Below are positions 34,387-48,228 of a stretch of 64,000 nucleotides of DNA, piece by piece. The stretch is from Micromussa lordhowensis. Lineage: Eukaryota > Cnidaria > Anthozoa > Scleractinia > Lobophylliidae. The notes below the pieces were generated by a model. That model was not told the origin of the DNA, searched no databases, and was given only the letters and a program-made list of their open reading frames with translations. The stretch covers positions 6,801,328 to 6,865,327 of the forward strand of contig OZ026605.1 in the NCBI GenBank assembly GCA_964020085.1, given 5' to 3'. The first letter of the stretch is position 1, and each line of letters opens with the position of its first letter. The position numbers were made by a program, and so were the translations under genes.

Positions 34387-37300
34387 TTACACCTCTCTTG
34401 CTTTCTTTCCAGCAGCAATTTTTTTAAGCTCTTCTAGTTGGGGTTTTATGCTGGTCAAATGATCAATCCCGTCTTGTAATTTGTCCTTGACCCATTCTTT
34501 GACCACGCTTTCGTCATAGACGAGGCTCAAGGCTTTATTTGCCTCCGACTTTAATGAGATTAGAATCTGTAACCCACTGAAAACAAGACAGCAGTCTGTA
34601 AGTCTTTGGGAGTGTGTAAACACTACCTACAATGTTATAGTTAGGTGCGGTTTAATCTCTACGCTTTGTCCTTCAGGCCCGGTTGTTCGAAAGCCGATTA
34701 AAATAATCCGAGGTTAGCGCTTATTTCGCGATTAAATTTCTTATTCCCGGGACAACTAATCAGGGGATAAAATGGTGTTCCTGAAAACAGATTTAATCTT
34801 CGATTAACTATCCTTCGATTAAACTCAGATTAAGCCGGTAAAACCGGTCTGTGGAGGGAGAAAATGGTGTAGCATTAGGGGAGGGAAGGGAAAATTATGA
34901 CGGCTCCTACAACTGAAATTGATACGAACTTATTGTTGAGTGAAAAGAAAGCCCAATTTTTATATCTCAACTACTATAAGGACCAATAGAAATGCTTAAT
35001 TTAAAATTGGAGTTGTGATAAAAAATTTGTGCAAGATAAACGCTGGGCGGAAAATCAGTGCATGAGCTCTTGAAAACGCTTACTGGCCTAATTTTCAACC
35101 TTACTTCTTCGTAATTTAGAAAATTAGAATAGCCTTTATTCGCATGGGCTTCAGTATAAAGTAACTTTGGCTAGGGAAAAATTCTAGAAAAGAGGAAAGC
35201 CATGAACTAAGCAAAGAAAGCGGAGATTGATTAAGCTTTATATCTTAATTCTGCTGAATGGTATAAACAACGTTTTGAAGTCAACAGTAAATGAAACTTT
35301 AACAATATTTTGTCCATAAAATACTCGCCTTTATCAAGCCAAAAAAGCCTTTAATTCCACCACTGATCTTTCCTTTTACATTACAGCGGCTAGCAAGCGA
35401 CGATTTCTACCACTGAGAGTAGAAATGTTGAAATTTCTTGCTTCGCCCTCGTGTAAAATAAATTTATTCCGTGGATTAGGACGAACAACCGGGAGAGCGC
35501 TAAGACAGACGAAATTTTGCATTGGCGGGAATTAAAGGGTCGCGAGCGCCTGCAAAGCCCTGTGGAAGTAGGAAGCTGACAAAAAGCGCGGGAAAAGTAT
35601 ATGAACGAGGCACGACTGGTTTTAGTTTTACTTCTGATTGGACGCGAAAGCGGCACGTGACTTTTAACCAATCACAAAGCGTTCCAACCAAACATCAAGT
35701 GAAAAGCACTCTTAGCTTATGATTAAAACCGTCGTTGGTGGCGAAAGTGACTAATGGGACAGCACAGGAATGTGATTACATAGCGGTACTTACTGGACAG
35801 TCTTGTTGTATGCGCTTTCCACTTGATGATAACTTAAAAACTTGTTTTCCACCTCACGGTCCAACAGCCAGCCTTGCTGTCTAAAAGATTAGAGTTGAGA
35901 CCAACACGTTAAGGACTCAAAGATTATTTTCATAAAAAAGCGATAAACACAACCCTAAAAACGCTGACAATCGATGGCAGTCGTCGAGTTTCTCAATTCA
36001 TGATTTACTCTTTTACCTCAGTTAAATATGGCTTTACAGTGTGAAGATGTACATTTACAATTTCATAACGTTGTTCCTCATGAGAATGGCTTAACATGGA
36101 CTATCCACTTTGGTCGCCAAACACTCTGGCCAAGATGGTTAACACAGAGCTGTTTTCCGGATCATGACGCGTTCGTGTAGTTTGCAAGTATGATTGTTAT
36201 CAGCTTGGGTGGGTTACGTTAAGAACGCTACAGAGTGACCCCAGCCAGGGTTCAAACCCTAGAAAAGTTTGATCAGGTGCCTAACAAGCTAAGGTAATAA
36301 ACTTACATATTTTTGACACCTCTTGTGTCATAAACCGCCTTCTCCAGGTGACCTACAATTCTGAAAATTTCATGTCCCAGAAACGTTCCGTCGGGCGGTT
36401 GATACCTGAAGGTAGCAAAAGAGAATGAAAAGACAATGGGCTGTCAATTGAAAAAAAATTATTTATCTCCTTCCAATTTACTGTACACTATGTATCCTCT
36501 AGTTGAAATTAAGGCAATTATTGAAACGTTCAACTGTAGATAGAGGCATTGATCGTGTTTTTCCTCGTTTTACGAACAAATAAAATTTGGTTGTAGAGTT
36601 TGTCTGAGAAATGAACCATGATATAGAACGAACTTGTAGAATCACTGGTATTGCTAATTATCGAAACCTGGATCATTGGATAATGCAATTCGAGAGTTTT
36701 CATTGGCTTAGCCATCGTGGTTAATGAGCCATTGTACCATACTCTTCAAATATGGTAAGCGTGCGCGTATTTTTTGGGGGGCGTTTGAAATTTATATTAT
36801 ATTTTAGTTTTCTATATTTTCGGCGTTGTTCAACGCGCGCTCGTGGAATAACTGTTAATTATAACATTTTGTTTAGCTATGTTCTTTTTGCTTTTGCTGT
36901 CGTGGTTTGCGTCTGAGAAACTCATCGCTGATGAGGCTGTCGTAAAAGAGGTTGCTAAGGAACAAGCAACACACACAACGGGTATATTTGTGCGGTCTAC
37001 CATTCTCTTCGCGGTCAAATCTAACACAGAAGTTCAAGGAAGATCGATTGGACGGAAATTTAAGCTTCATGGAAAGTAGGTCAGTTACTCTATTTCTTTT
37101 GCTCAAACATATTCATTTACCAGGCGGTTGTTTTCAACAACATTCGCTAGCAGAACCTGCGGCAATGGAAAAAAGCTTCCTGACTGAACAGCAATTTACA
37201 ATTTTTCATCTGATCGGATACTCTTTAACTTTTCCCCATCCTTAAATTTTTTCTTCTAACGTTTATCTTACTTGCATCCACAAATAACACAACTACGAGG

Positions 37301-40300
37301 AAATTCTTGCAATGCTGTATCTTAACAAGAATACCTACGAAAAGATCAGTTAAACCCGATCTAACTTCTCCACTCCTCTCCTGTCAGTAATTAATTATAC
37401 TTACGTGGGAGGAAATCTGCCCACATTGATAGGAAACGTTTCAGGCAAGCCAAGTACTTTAGCAGTGCCTTTAATATGTTCCTGATCCAAATACCCTATG
37501 AAGATGAAGGATATCAAAACATGTACGAATGAAATATTGCAAGCTGATGTGGCTAAATCTACACTCTATACGCACTGAGTTACGCGCCGACCCTATTTGG
37601 CAATCACTGCATTTTGCAACTAGGGATTCAGTCAATAAACCAATGAGTATTACACAATTATATCGGATTCGTTTTCTCATGATGTCAAGAATAATCAAGC
37701 GCGAGAAAAGTGTTATCAGTCGCAGGTGAAGCGAAAGACAAATGCTCAGTTTAAAACTCCTCCACTGATCAAAATTTAGCTAACCTGCAACTGGTTTTGC
37801 TAAAAAAAAGTACAGCCATGTCAATACAAAAAATTTAATTACTTGCTGGGTTAAGCTTTTCCCACCCAGATACAAACAGCGTTGGTAAATTTAATATACT
37901 TGAAACCCAATTGTTTCTCTAGCACTAACGGTGCAGTTACTAAAAATTTCACAACTTCTATCAAAGTTAAAAGTACTACTATTCTACGTTTGTTAAACCA
38001 GATGTAAATTTGACTCAAATTCATGTTAAGGAAGGCTTTGAATAAAAAATGCTTACAGGCTAAAAGTTGGCTGCTTGCAATCCATTTTAATACTTATACA
38101 CCCCCAAAATATTACCCCAATGTTATCCTTGTTCTCTTTTCGTTTATTATAATTTCTTCCACGCATTTCAACTTTGATAAAACTCATTATTACTAACAAG
38201 GTTCGTTCGCTTTCAGGGAACTTTGTTCTTCACAAAACATGACCAAATTAAAGGAACTCATTCACGGTATTTTGAGTTATTTTGGCCACGTACAAAATTA
38301 ACTTTAAACCAAAGGAAACCTGAAAATAATAGTTTACTAATATAGAAATTGACCAAATAGTCGAAAATAGATAACAATAAACCATAAAGGAACACGGATG
38401 GTAAAGGATGGAGAAGATTGACACGGATTACAAACGAACAACTTGTAATATTTAGACTAAACTATTCAACATGCGCAAACAATGACCTAGCCCCTTTAAC
38501 ACACAGCGACATAACTCCGTTGACGCAGAATCTGCGTAAATTTTAATTTTAGTTAAAACTCTGAGTTGGGTGCGAATGACTTATAAGTGGCTGAGTATTA
38601 TTTTACCTGTACGCAAAGCTTGTAAGCAGTAAGCTAACGAAGGAAGGGCTGCCGGGAGAAGCTCGCACAAAGTACCATAGTGATCGAACCTAATCAGGAA
38701 AAAACAAAATCTGGATGACCTTTTTTACGTCCGAGATCTGAGGGCCTTGTTTTCCAAGGGTTAATTATAAGGTATTCTGTCATCCTATCCTAACATAGCT
38801 CCACAAAAACGTGTCCTTGGAACACCGTCGGGAGACATTTGACTGCACTGATATTGTGAGGTTCAGTAGTGTCTCCAACCCTTGGCGTGTCGTCAAAAAA
38901 GGAAAAACCAGTCTGTGATAACATTTTATAACAGAAAGATGCGATGCTAAACGGTATGAGAAGATGATTTTTCTGTCAGTAAGCAGAGCCATACTCGGTA
39001 GAGGAAATTTAGGAATTAAGATAGGAGCGGAGAAGCTTGTGTCAACTTGCAACTCACTTGTTCAACAACAATCATGCTTGGCCGACAACTACTATACCTG
39101 CTCCACCCAGTTAGTGCAAGGCCATTGAATTCCAGAGTGGTTGGAACCTTAGCAATGATGTCCAGCCAGTTGAGATTGTTCTGCACATGAAAGCCAATGG
39201 GAACAAAGTTGCTCCACGGGAAGGTAGCACCTTAAAAACACATCAGCAATATGAAGTTAAAAAAACAGAAGATCAAGAACACGTTATAGTTCGTATAGTG
39301 TGATCGTCCGGCTGAAGGTAGCTCTGAGAAGAACTGTTGTTGGTGACTGACGTTTCGACAACCTGAGCAGAAGGCATCTTCATTCAGAGTCAAGTGAATA
39401 ATAGTGTTTGTCAGTCGATGATGTTATAAGTTTGGTCCTCTGAAAGTGATTGGTCACTTTAGCACACGATGGTATTGGCTGAAAGACTCGCGTAAAGTTT
39501 GTCATCAGTAATTGGGCAGTTTCGATCCGTCTTTTATTAGTCAAATTGGTTGGTTTGAGGTCCGTGTATAGTTAGCCAAATTAAGTCGGTCTGTTAGAAG
39601 TCCGTTTGTCGATTTCGTTTGCGTCGTGGATAAGTCGTTTGTAAGGTGACGGTAATTGTTGACATCTGTTAGGAGGCGTTTGTTCTAAGTTAGTGTACCA
39701 GCTTTCAAGAGTCAATCGTTGAAAATAGTTCGTACTGTAGGTTAAGCATTGAGCAGTGTCCCAGTCAATGTTGTGATTTGTCAGTTGATGGTGCACAGCA
39801 ATGTGATTGTTGACATCACCATTTCTCGTGGCTCGTTTGTGTGTACCCTCACCCGGACGATCACACTATACGAACTACTGATACTCCTGGGTTCAAATCA
39901 TTTACTAAGAACACGTTATGTAAAGCACGTCGACAATTGTGCTATGAAAGAAATACGGTATGTGCATTGGAATCATCATTTGTAAGGCAGGTCAGTTCAT
40001 GTGAAGTTGCTTTGGTGGAGACTGAGGCAGTATTTTGGAAGTTAAATATGATGAGTTAACTCTGAACTTACAGATCAACAAAAATGTATTTAAAATTGTG
40101 ATACCTTTAAAGGCACTTGCAGCCCAAATCTTGTTGAAAGCTTCACCATATCTCTCCCACATGTCTTTAGAAAGACAAGAAAAAAAAGAAAAAAGAAATA
40201 AATAATAAGAAGAAAGCAACAACACCTACTAGTACTACAAATAATAATAATAATAATAATAGTAATAATAATAATATAATAATAACTTTTATAATAATAA

Positions 40301-40380
40301 CTTTATTAAGAAATTCAAAAAAGGACCTTAAATTACAATAGGAATTATCATACAATTTTAAATTATATCATGTTGTTTAC

Positions 40381-40424
<44 letters not shown>

Positions 40425-40427
40425 AAT

Positions 40428-40466
<39 letters not shown>

Positions 40467-41595
40467 GTCACATTCATATATATGTGTAATACTTTGTTAA
40501 AATTTGGTACAGCTAAAATTTAGATGCCGGCGGTGGCGACATTAATCCGACAATCGTCAAGAAAGTCTCCTATATTCCGGAAGGGTACTCGGGTCCCCCT
40601 TACGCACGCATGTACTGATCTTAAAAGTTCAAATGAGATGACAGTTCTGAGCCAATTAATGACGTTGTTATAGGGCTCACCATCCTTCTGTACTAACTTG
40701 TCTGCTAAGTGCTTAAGAAAACGTTGGCACTCATATCCCATCCCACCGTTCGTTCCGAAAACCAAGGGTGTAAAGGATCCCATCTCGACATCAAGCACTC
40801 GTTGCTGATATTTCCGCTTTTTCTCCTCTTCTTGGTCTTTAAAGACTTCGGATGTCGGCTTGCTCTGGTTACATTTGGAGTTAACATGCGTGACCCTGAC
40901 GTCGAAAAATGCTGTAACTCCTCTAGACCAGAAATCTCCCGCCTTGATATCTAAACGTGCCTCTGAGCTGGTAACTGCGCTTCTAAGATGCATCCGTTCG
41001 TTGTCAAGAGGTAAGAGGCGTGGCTCCGCCTCCACGTTCTTACAAACTTTGGTGATGAATGATGTCAATAGGTTTCGTACGCCATCATGCCTTTGTGCCA
41101 CAAACCCTCCTTTTTTACAAGAATAATAATATAATAACAATAATAAACAATAATAATTTTATCTACAAATCATTGAATAGTTACAAAACAATAAAATATT
41201 GAGGAAAAAGTTACTAAGTAACAACTATAATAAAAAACTGTATTAATCCTTTGTTGTAAATGACGTAAAATGGAAAAAAAAATAATGGCCCAGCATCCAG
41301 AACATGTGACAAAAAAATTAGTCAAGTAGAAAACTTGCTTTATAAGTACTCTAAACAACGTATTGTGCATAAATAATGTCAAGTACAAAAATTACAAGCA
41401 CTTCTTGGCTCAATTTTCCTGCCTTTGGCTAGAGTTCCACAAAAATAGCGTTCTAAATGCCTTAACGAGTCTTTGAATGGCCTTTTTTGATATGCAAGGC
41501 AATGTCCGCCAATTCTAAGTGGACTCTCCAAGAAGCTTGCAAGCCTCCTAAGCAAAGCAACGCTGATCTCAGAAGCACAAGACACTCTTGCCCTG

Positions 41596-41662
<67 letters not shown>

Positions 41663-44600
41663 TAAATTCAAACTTTATTTGATTTCCAATAATTTTGTTA
41701 CTACATGTATTTACAAGAAGTCAAAACAGCTCCAAAAAAAAAAGATGAAAGTACAGTATAAAAAGAATATTTATAACTTAAGAATCTCGGTAAAGGTTAT
41801 TGTCTAGATTTGAACTACAGTAGACTTTAGAAACCGACTTGCTAATAAAAATGGAAATTCTTTAATTTCAAATATTAAATTCCTATATTAAAAAAAAAAA
41901 AAAACTGTTTAAAACAAATTAAAATGTTTACAAGATGGCTGCCTCTGAATTTTGTAAATCAATGTCTGCATTAACTAAGTCCATTTTACGTCTTCTTAAT
42001 AATAATAATAATAATAATAATAACAACAACAACAATTATAGTAATAATATTAATAGTAATAATAACAGCAAGAACAACACTGAATCATACATGTAGTAAC
42101 TATACAAAAGCTTGTAAAACCAATAAAGCACTCTACCAGGAGGAAAATAGCCTGTAAGATCGGATCTGTAAGCCCAGACCATTGGTTCCACAAGAGTTCC
42201 CAGTTCTGTCACAGCAAAGTACAAAAAGTTACAACTGTATATATCAGTAACTAAAACATTATACTGATTACAAAATTCTAATAACAACAAATTAAAACAT
42301 TTCTACTTTCAGTAGTGACCTAGCTTATTAACAACTAAATCAAAAGAAAACAGCAATCACAAAAATGATGACAAAAACAACAACAAAACTCAAATTTCAA
42401 ATTGTGCATTTTAGTAGTTTTAGGTTTCACCCATTGAATTAAAAGCGAGAAGCCCCTTGTACAATTAATTGACCTTTTTTTTCAGTCGCCAAATGGGAAA
42501 ATGTGGCGACCAGCTGTGAAATTCTGGTCGCCAGTGCAAAATTTTTAGTCGCATTGGTGACCAGGAAAGGGTAATTTCCGACCCTGTTGTAGGTCATCAG
42601 AAACAATATTACCAAATGGTGTTATCACCGAAAAGCTCTTGCTATTTTGAATAGTCACTACATTCTCTTGCTTCACACATACTGTAACATTATTCAAAAA
42701 ATGTTACTTTTTTGCAATTCTTAGTCTCCAATGGATGTGTTGGTCTTCAATTTGTTCTCTGCATCCATCCACAACTCAAACACTGTGCAATTATGTACAC
42801 AAATGTACATGTATGCATAAAAAGGCATTGCTAATGACTTAGAGCGGTTTCATTTGGGTGTTGAACAGTGGAACCCTGATAATCTGATCACCAACCGGCC
42901 ATAAACATCTGGCCGTATTAATAGTGTGGTAAAGAGGTTCTTTAAATAAGAAAATGACAGACAGAGCTTTTGCTCTGGCCACAATAAAGTGGCCGTAATA
43001 ATGATGTGGCTGCTGTATTGACAAGCGGGGTGGCTTAGATGTTAAACCAAGACCAGATAATCCAACGAACCAAATTATCAAACTAGTCAAGTAATTATTG
43101 ACTTGTTTGGACACGTTTTCCCATTCTTTGTGTCAGCTACATGTATGTGCAACAGCTTTGAGTTCATTGGATTACTGTGTCCTTTGTGATTTGCTAGTCA
43201 GAGTGATTACATTAATTGGTTCTGGTTTTTAACACTCAATAATTAAGAACTGTCCTAACACATCTACTGGTAAATCATATTTCCCTTGTATTGAAACCAG
43301 CAATCCACCTAAGTTGTTCACACAAGGCATGTAATCAGGTTTTATGCAACTTGTCTACAATAAAAGCAGGACTTTCCAGAACTATACAACCCAGGCATGT
43401 ACAGCCGTATACCTTTCAAATATTCTACAGGCCAATGCCTCATCATATCATCCCACATGAGTGGCATAACCTTCTTGCTTTGTAAATACTTCAGGATGGG
43501 AGTCATGTGATGGATAAACAATTCAGATTTATTACGTGCATCCTTCAGACACACTGAGCAAGTCTTGAGATTCCATACCTGGAATGTAAAAATAATGGAA
43601 TCATTATGAGTTGGTCATGAGTTCTCTAGTGTCACCATGCCACACTCTTCACTTTTTTTTTCTCACTGCTTAAATTTCCCTGTTTCCAACTAACCAAACA
43701 CTTGACACAGGTGAAGTTTACTCCACTGCTTTAATGTTTCGTAGGAGATTCATGTAGACAAATCACATGCATTTAATGGCTGTTTTTCGTTATTTAATTT
43801 CTTTGATTTGATACTAGTAAACATTATGTTCTCCCAAATCTTAGCTACACACAGTGCATACATGTATATCATTCCTAACATTACGCAGTTCCAGTAAAGT
43901 AGAGATGTTTCAAAATGCTACTTTAAAGACAGCTCTATGATTGCCCAGGACTTGATGTTTTTTCCTTCCACACTAGGATTTTTAAAAACTTTCAAGTTTA
44001 AACTGGTTTAAACAACAGTTTGCATTCCAGACCAACCATGCACTGCCTATAAAACTGGTTATACCATTAACACTTGATGACCAGTCCTGAAGGGAGCAGT
44101 GAATTTTGTTTCCCGGGAATCTCAATATTTCCCAAGACAAAGTTGAGGGAAACAAAAAATCACTGCTCCCTAAGGAACCAGTCATTAAGTGATTTGTAAT
44201 AATGATAGCAAAACAGATAGGTCAAGCTGGTGGAAAACAAAAGCAAATTTTGAAAAACGCACTGACTGAAGAAAATTTGTACACTGAAAAGCATGAGAGG
44301 ATAAATGTGACATAAATTGATATTTTATTAACAGCAAACACATCTTGCCTCATCGCCTCCGATATGAAACCATTTAACACCAGGATGAAGTGCCAACACC
44401 TGGTCAATGAGCCCAGTCACCATAGGAATGGATTCTATAAAATACCACACAGATGTTACTGTACACAGATTGCAGACTGAGGTAAATCAGGGTGAGATGA
44501 AATTCTGCTTGCCCTTTGGAGATGGCCCAACTGATTGTTTCACTAGTCCTGGGCTTAAACCGACAGCCTTTTTGTCGGACCATGTGAAACATTATAATTT

Positions 44601-47600
44601 ACTAGTTTACTTGTTGAGGCATACCAAATAATGGAAAATTAACCTTCCTAAAATTATTATGAATCTTTGAAATTTGTATTAACTTAAGTTGTGGTAATTT
44701 TTGTTGACGTTATTTTCTGTGTCATTGATTATGTGGAGCATTTTAATTTTGAGAAGGCAGTAATATTAACCTTACCTTTGTTATTTGGACAAAGTGAATT
44801 GGTGAAGTATTCTGTTTCACGAAGATGAGCAAATTCCTTGTGTTTCAAAACAAACTTAATAAAAGAAAATTCATAATTAGTAATTGCTAAAAAAAATAGC
44901 TTCATATAGGCGATGAAAACATATTAAATGCATAATTAAATGTTCATGTAACATAACACATGTACATCTGTATAAAAAGAGTGACCATCAAGTACTGTTT
45001 AAAACACGAGCAGCAGTGTTTTTAAACCCCGATATAACACGTGCTGCGAGTGTTTTGAACAGCTTCAAAAATCCGCGATAACACCAACCTGCAAATTTTT
45101 CTATTGTTTCAAAAACCCGAGAAAACACGTGCATGCGAATTCTTCTGCGGCTTCGAAAACCCGAGAAAACGCGTGCATTGAGAACAATTGATTGAGATCT
45201 TTATATAAAGATCACACGGAGATCTTTATATAAAGATTACGTGTGATCTTTATATAAAGATCATGGTAGTCGTTCTCATTTTTACCAGGTATAAAGGTTC
45301 ATGCACGTGATCAATTTGACGTCTCTGATAGGCTCATGTGCTTATGAATTATTAATGAGTTTTTGAAAGCAAAATTAAAGGCACTTGCTAGATGTGATTT
45401 TGTAATTTCTGCATGCTAATTAAAAAGTAATAATAAAAATATTATAGTTATTATTTACCTCCAGATGGCCAAATGTCTGTACAAGTGGAATCACAATCAG
45501 CTCATTTGCAGTGGCTGTTTTCAGAAATTGCTTTATTTCAGCTTCACTGAAAATTTTGAATTAAATAAAGACGTTATGAATATATTTTTTATTATTAAAA
45601 ACTGGATCATTGAATAATGCAATTCAAGGAATTTGATTGGCTTAGTGGCCATGGTATATGAGCCATTATACCATGCCCTATAAATATGGTAAGTGCACGC
45701 GTCAGCACAACAGCTGAAATTCTGAAACTGTTTTCCGCGGAGAGAAACAATGGCGGTCCAAGAGGGGATTTTGCGAAATAAAACATGGCAAGATTTTAGC
45801 CAAAATTGGAGGTTATCTGTAATAAAACAATTATTCCACTTGAGCTTGTTGGATGAGATGATTATAGCCAACTCAGCGCTACGCGCCTCGTTGGCCATCT
45901 ATTATCTGTCATATCCAACGCGCGCTTGTGGAATAATTGTTAAATATAAAGAACTGACATACATGTATGTAGTAGTTACATGTAGAAACCCACAATACAC
46001 ATTTTATGGTGCATAGACTAATTTGTATAAGCTTGTAACATGCTGACATTAATTGTATACTGGTAGTGTACCTGTATGAATTCTTGGCACGCAGGACTTC
46101 ATATTTTTCTTTGTAAGGAAGCACATCCTCATATTCAACCAGTAACCCAGTTGCTCCCCATTTCTTAAACTCTGGTAGCATCTGCATTACAAATGAAAGT
46201 GTCCAATTACACTTGTAGAAAATAATTTTATTTAAAAAAAATCATTTTAAATAAATGAATTTAAATGTTATATAATATAAAACATATATAAAATAATTAG
46301 TGTAGATAATTAGACAAGGCTAGATGTGGGAATACTGTGTCAGCGATGCATGCAGACTCTGTAGAAAGAACATGGAAAATGGGTCAGACTCGATACTTTC
46401 TAGGTGGTACTGAATAGGCCATTTCCGAGTTCCCTTGCACCTATGTTTCAAAACGAGTCTGAGTGAGAAACCATTCAAATGAAAATGAGTTTGATTTGCA
46501 TGAAAATGAACTTGTAGATGGAACTAATTTTTATATGAATGGGAATTCACACTCTTGTAGACTCGTTTTGAAACAGAGGCAAATGGAAATGGCCTATTCA
46601 TTAACAGGCCAGGGTACACAAGAATCTATAAATACCCCCCTTCAATAAAAATACATCACTCTAGAGTTTGTCTCAGTCACCAAAAACTTGTAAAATCACT
46701 AGGCTGTAATTTAGCCTTAATTTACGTACCTTTATCAGATATTCCATTTTTGGTGGTGCCCCTTTGAGATCCAAATGAACAAGTTTGTGGCCATTTAATC
46801 TAGAGAAACAGGTGAAAAAATTCACATCAAAATTATTGCAGAAGCTCTCTAGAGAAGGATTAAAAATTAAGGTTTCCTGACAGAAGTATTTATTTTATCT
46901 TTACCAATACCTTTATGACCCTTTGTTTAAATCTGACAGTCTTTGCATTACCATGTCATGTGACCTATTCAGTCATAAAAATTGATGTGGTACAAAAGAG
47001 ATACATGTAGCAGAAATGGACAGAGTGATGAAATTTGTAATATTGCCAATTTTGAGGCGACTGATGTTTAGGTGTACTATTTTAGAGCGGTGTGAAAAAA
47101 ATAGTTCGAAAATCCTAAGAGAATTGTAAAATGTTGCTCTAGATTTACATGTAACTCCAAGTCAAAATCAACATAATTGGTGTTGTCTAAATTTCATTTG
47201 ATTAAACAGGCCAAAGACTTTTCAATTCATAAGTACATTTGTGCAACTAAAATTTGGCCTAATGAAGATAGACATCAGCAAAAATGCTATATATTTTCTC
47301 TTACTGTACCTTTTTTTGTCCATCCTGTTTTCCTTTAATGGGACACTCTTGACTTCTCGCAGCTCACTTCTAAGATATTCTATAGTTTCTTTAGCCTCCT
47401 GCAGTTTAACTTCGAGTAAGGTAGCAGCTGTGTCTTTGACTAATGATTGAAGCACTACTCAACAGATCATCACACAAACCGACATTAAAATATGTAATGT
47501 CTATAAAATAGCTCTTTTTGTTATATGTATTGTAATAAGTCAAATTATTCTCTTATTTCAATTGGTTCTTAGTTATGATCTACAGCTGTATTGGAAGTCA

Positions 47601-48191
47601 GACCTAGATGATGTAATTAACATTTCTTTTTTTGTGTGTGTGGGGCAGAGAGGGGTTCCTTTATTATGTATATAAAACAGATAGATTCCATATTGTCATC
47701 TGTCTGTTCAGTAATAGATCAAAGAGGATATCAAAAGTGGTAAAAATTCAATACCAGTGAAAAAAATTGCTTAAAAGCTGGTGTGCCACGTTTTTGTCCT
47801 TACCACAGTTTGATATCATCTGTGATCTACTACAATTGGCACCATGGACTCTGTCATCATTCTTGCACCCACCCACCCCCCCCCCCCCCCAGTGCTAAAA
47901 AGAGATTATTTGAGTAGAGAGATTATAGGGTTGTAAAATCAAGCCATTACCCATTAACCATTTATTATTATTATTTGAGTCTATAGTTTAAAGGATTACA
48001 CACCCACTTATAGCAGAGCTAATCTAGGCGGGTTGTACTATTTACAATATATATTTACTGTGCAAAAAGTTGATCAACGATTCGCTCCGACGAAGGGCTA
48101 ACACTCGAAACGTCAGCTTCTGAATCTCTTTACAATGGCCAATTCACATTATCAATCCAGTTGATAAAACCAAATTAATTATCTTGTAATA

Positions 48192-48228
<37 letters not shown>

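Noticed and set aside
36879..37079. 66-codon frame starting MFFLLLLSWFASEK with signal-peptide look
   Set aside because: Lies in a hexosaminidase intron next to a MITE copy, the opposite strand is equally open, and the rest of the peptide shows no known pattern.
41487..41807. 106-codon frame with a long poly-asparagine run
   Set aside because: The asparagine run is the (AAT)n microsatellite; the flanks are unrelated intron sequence.
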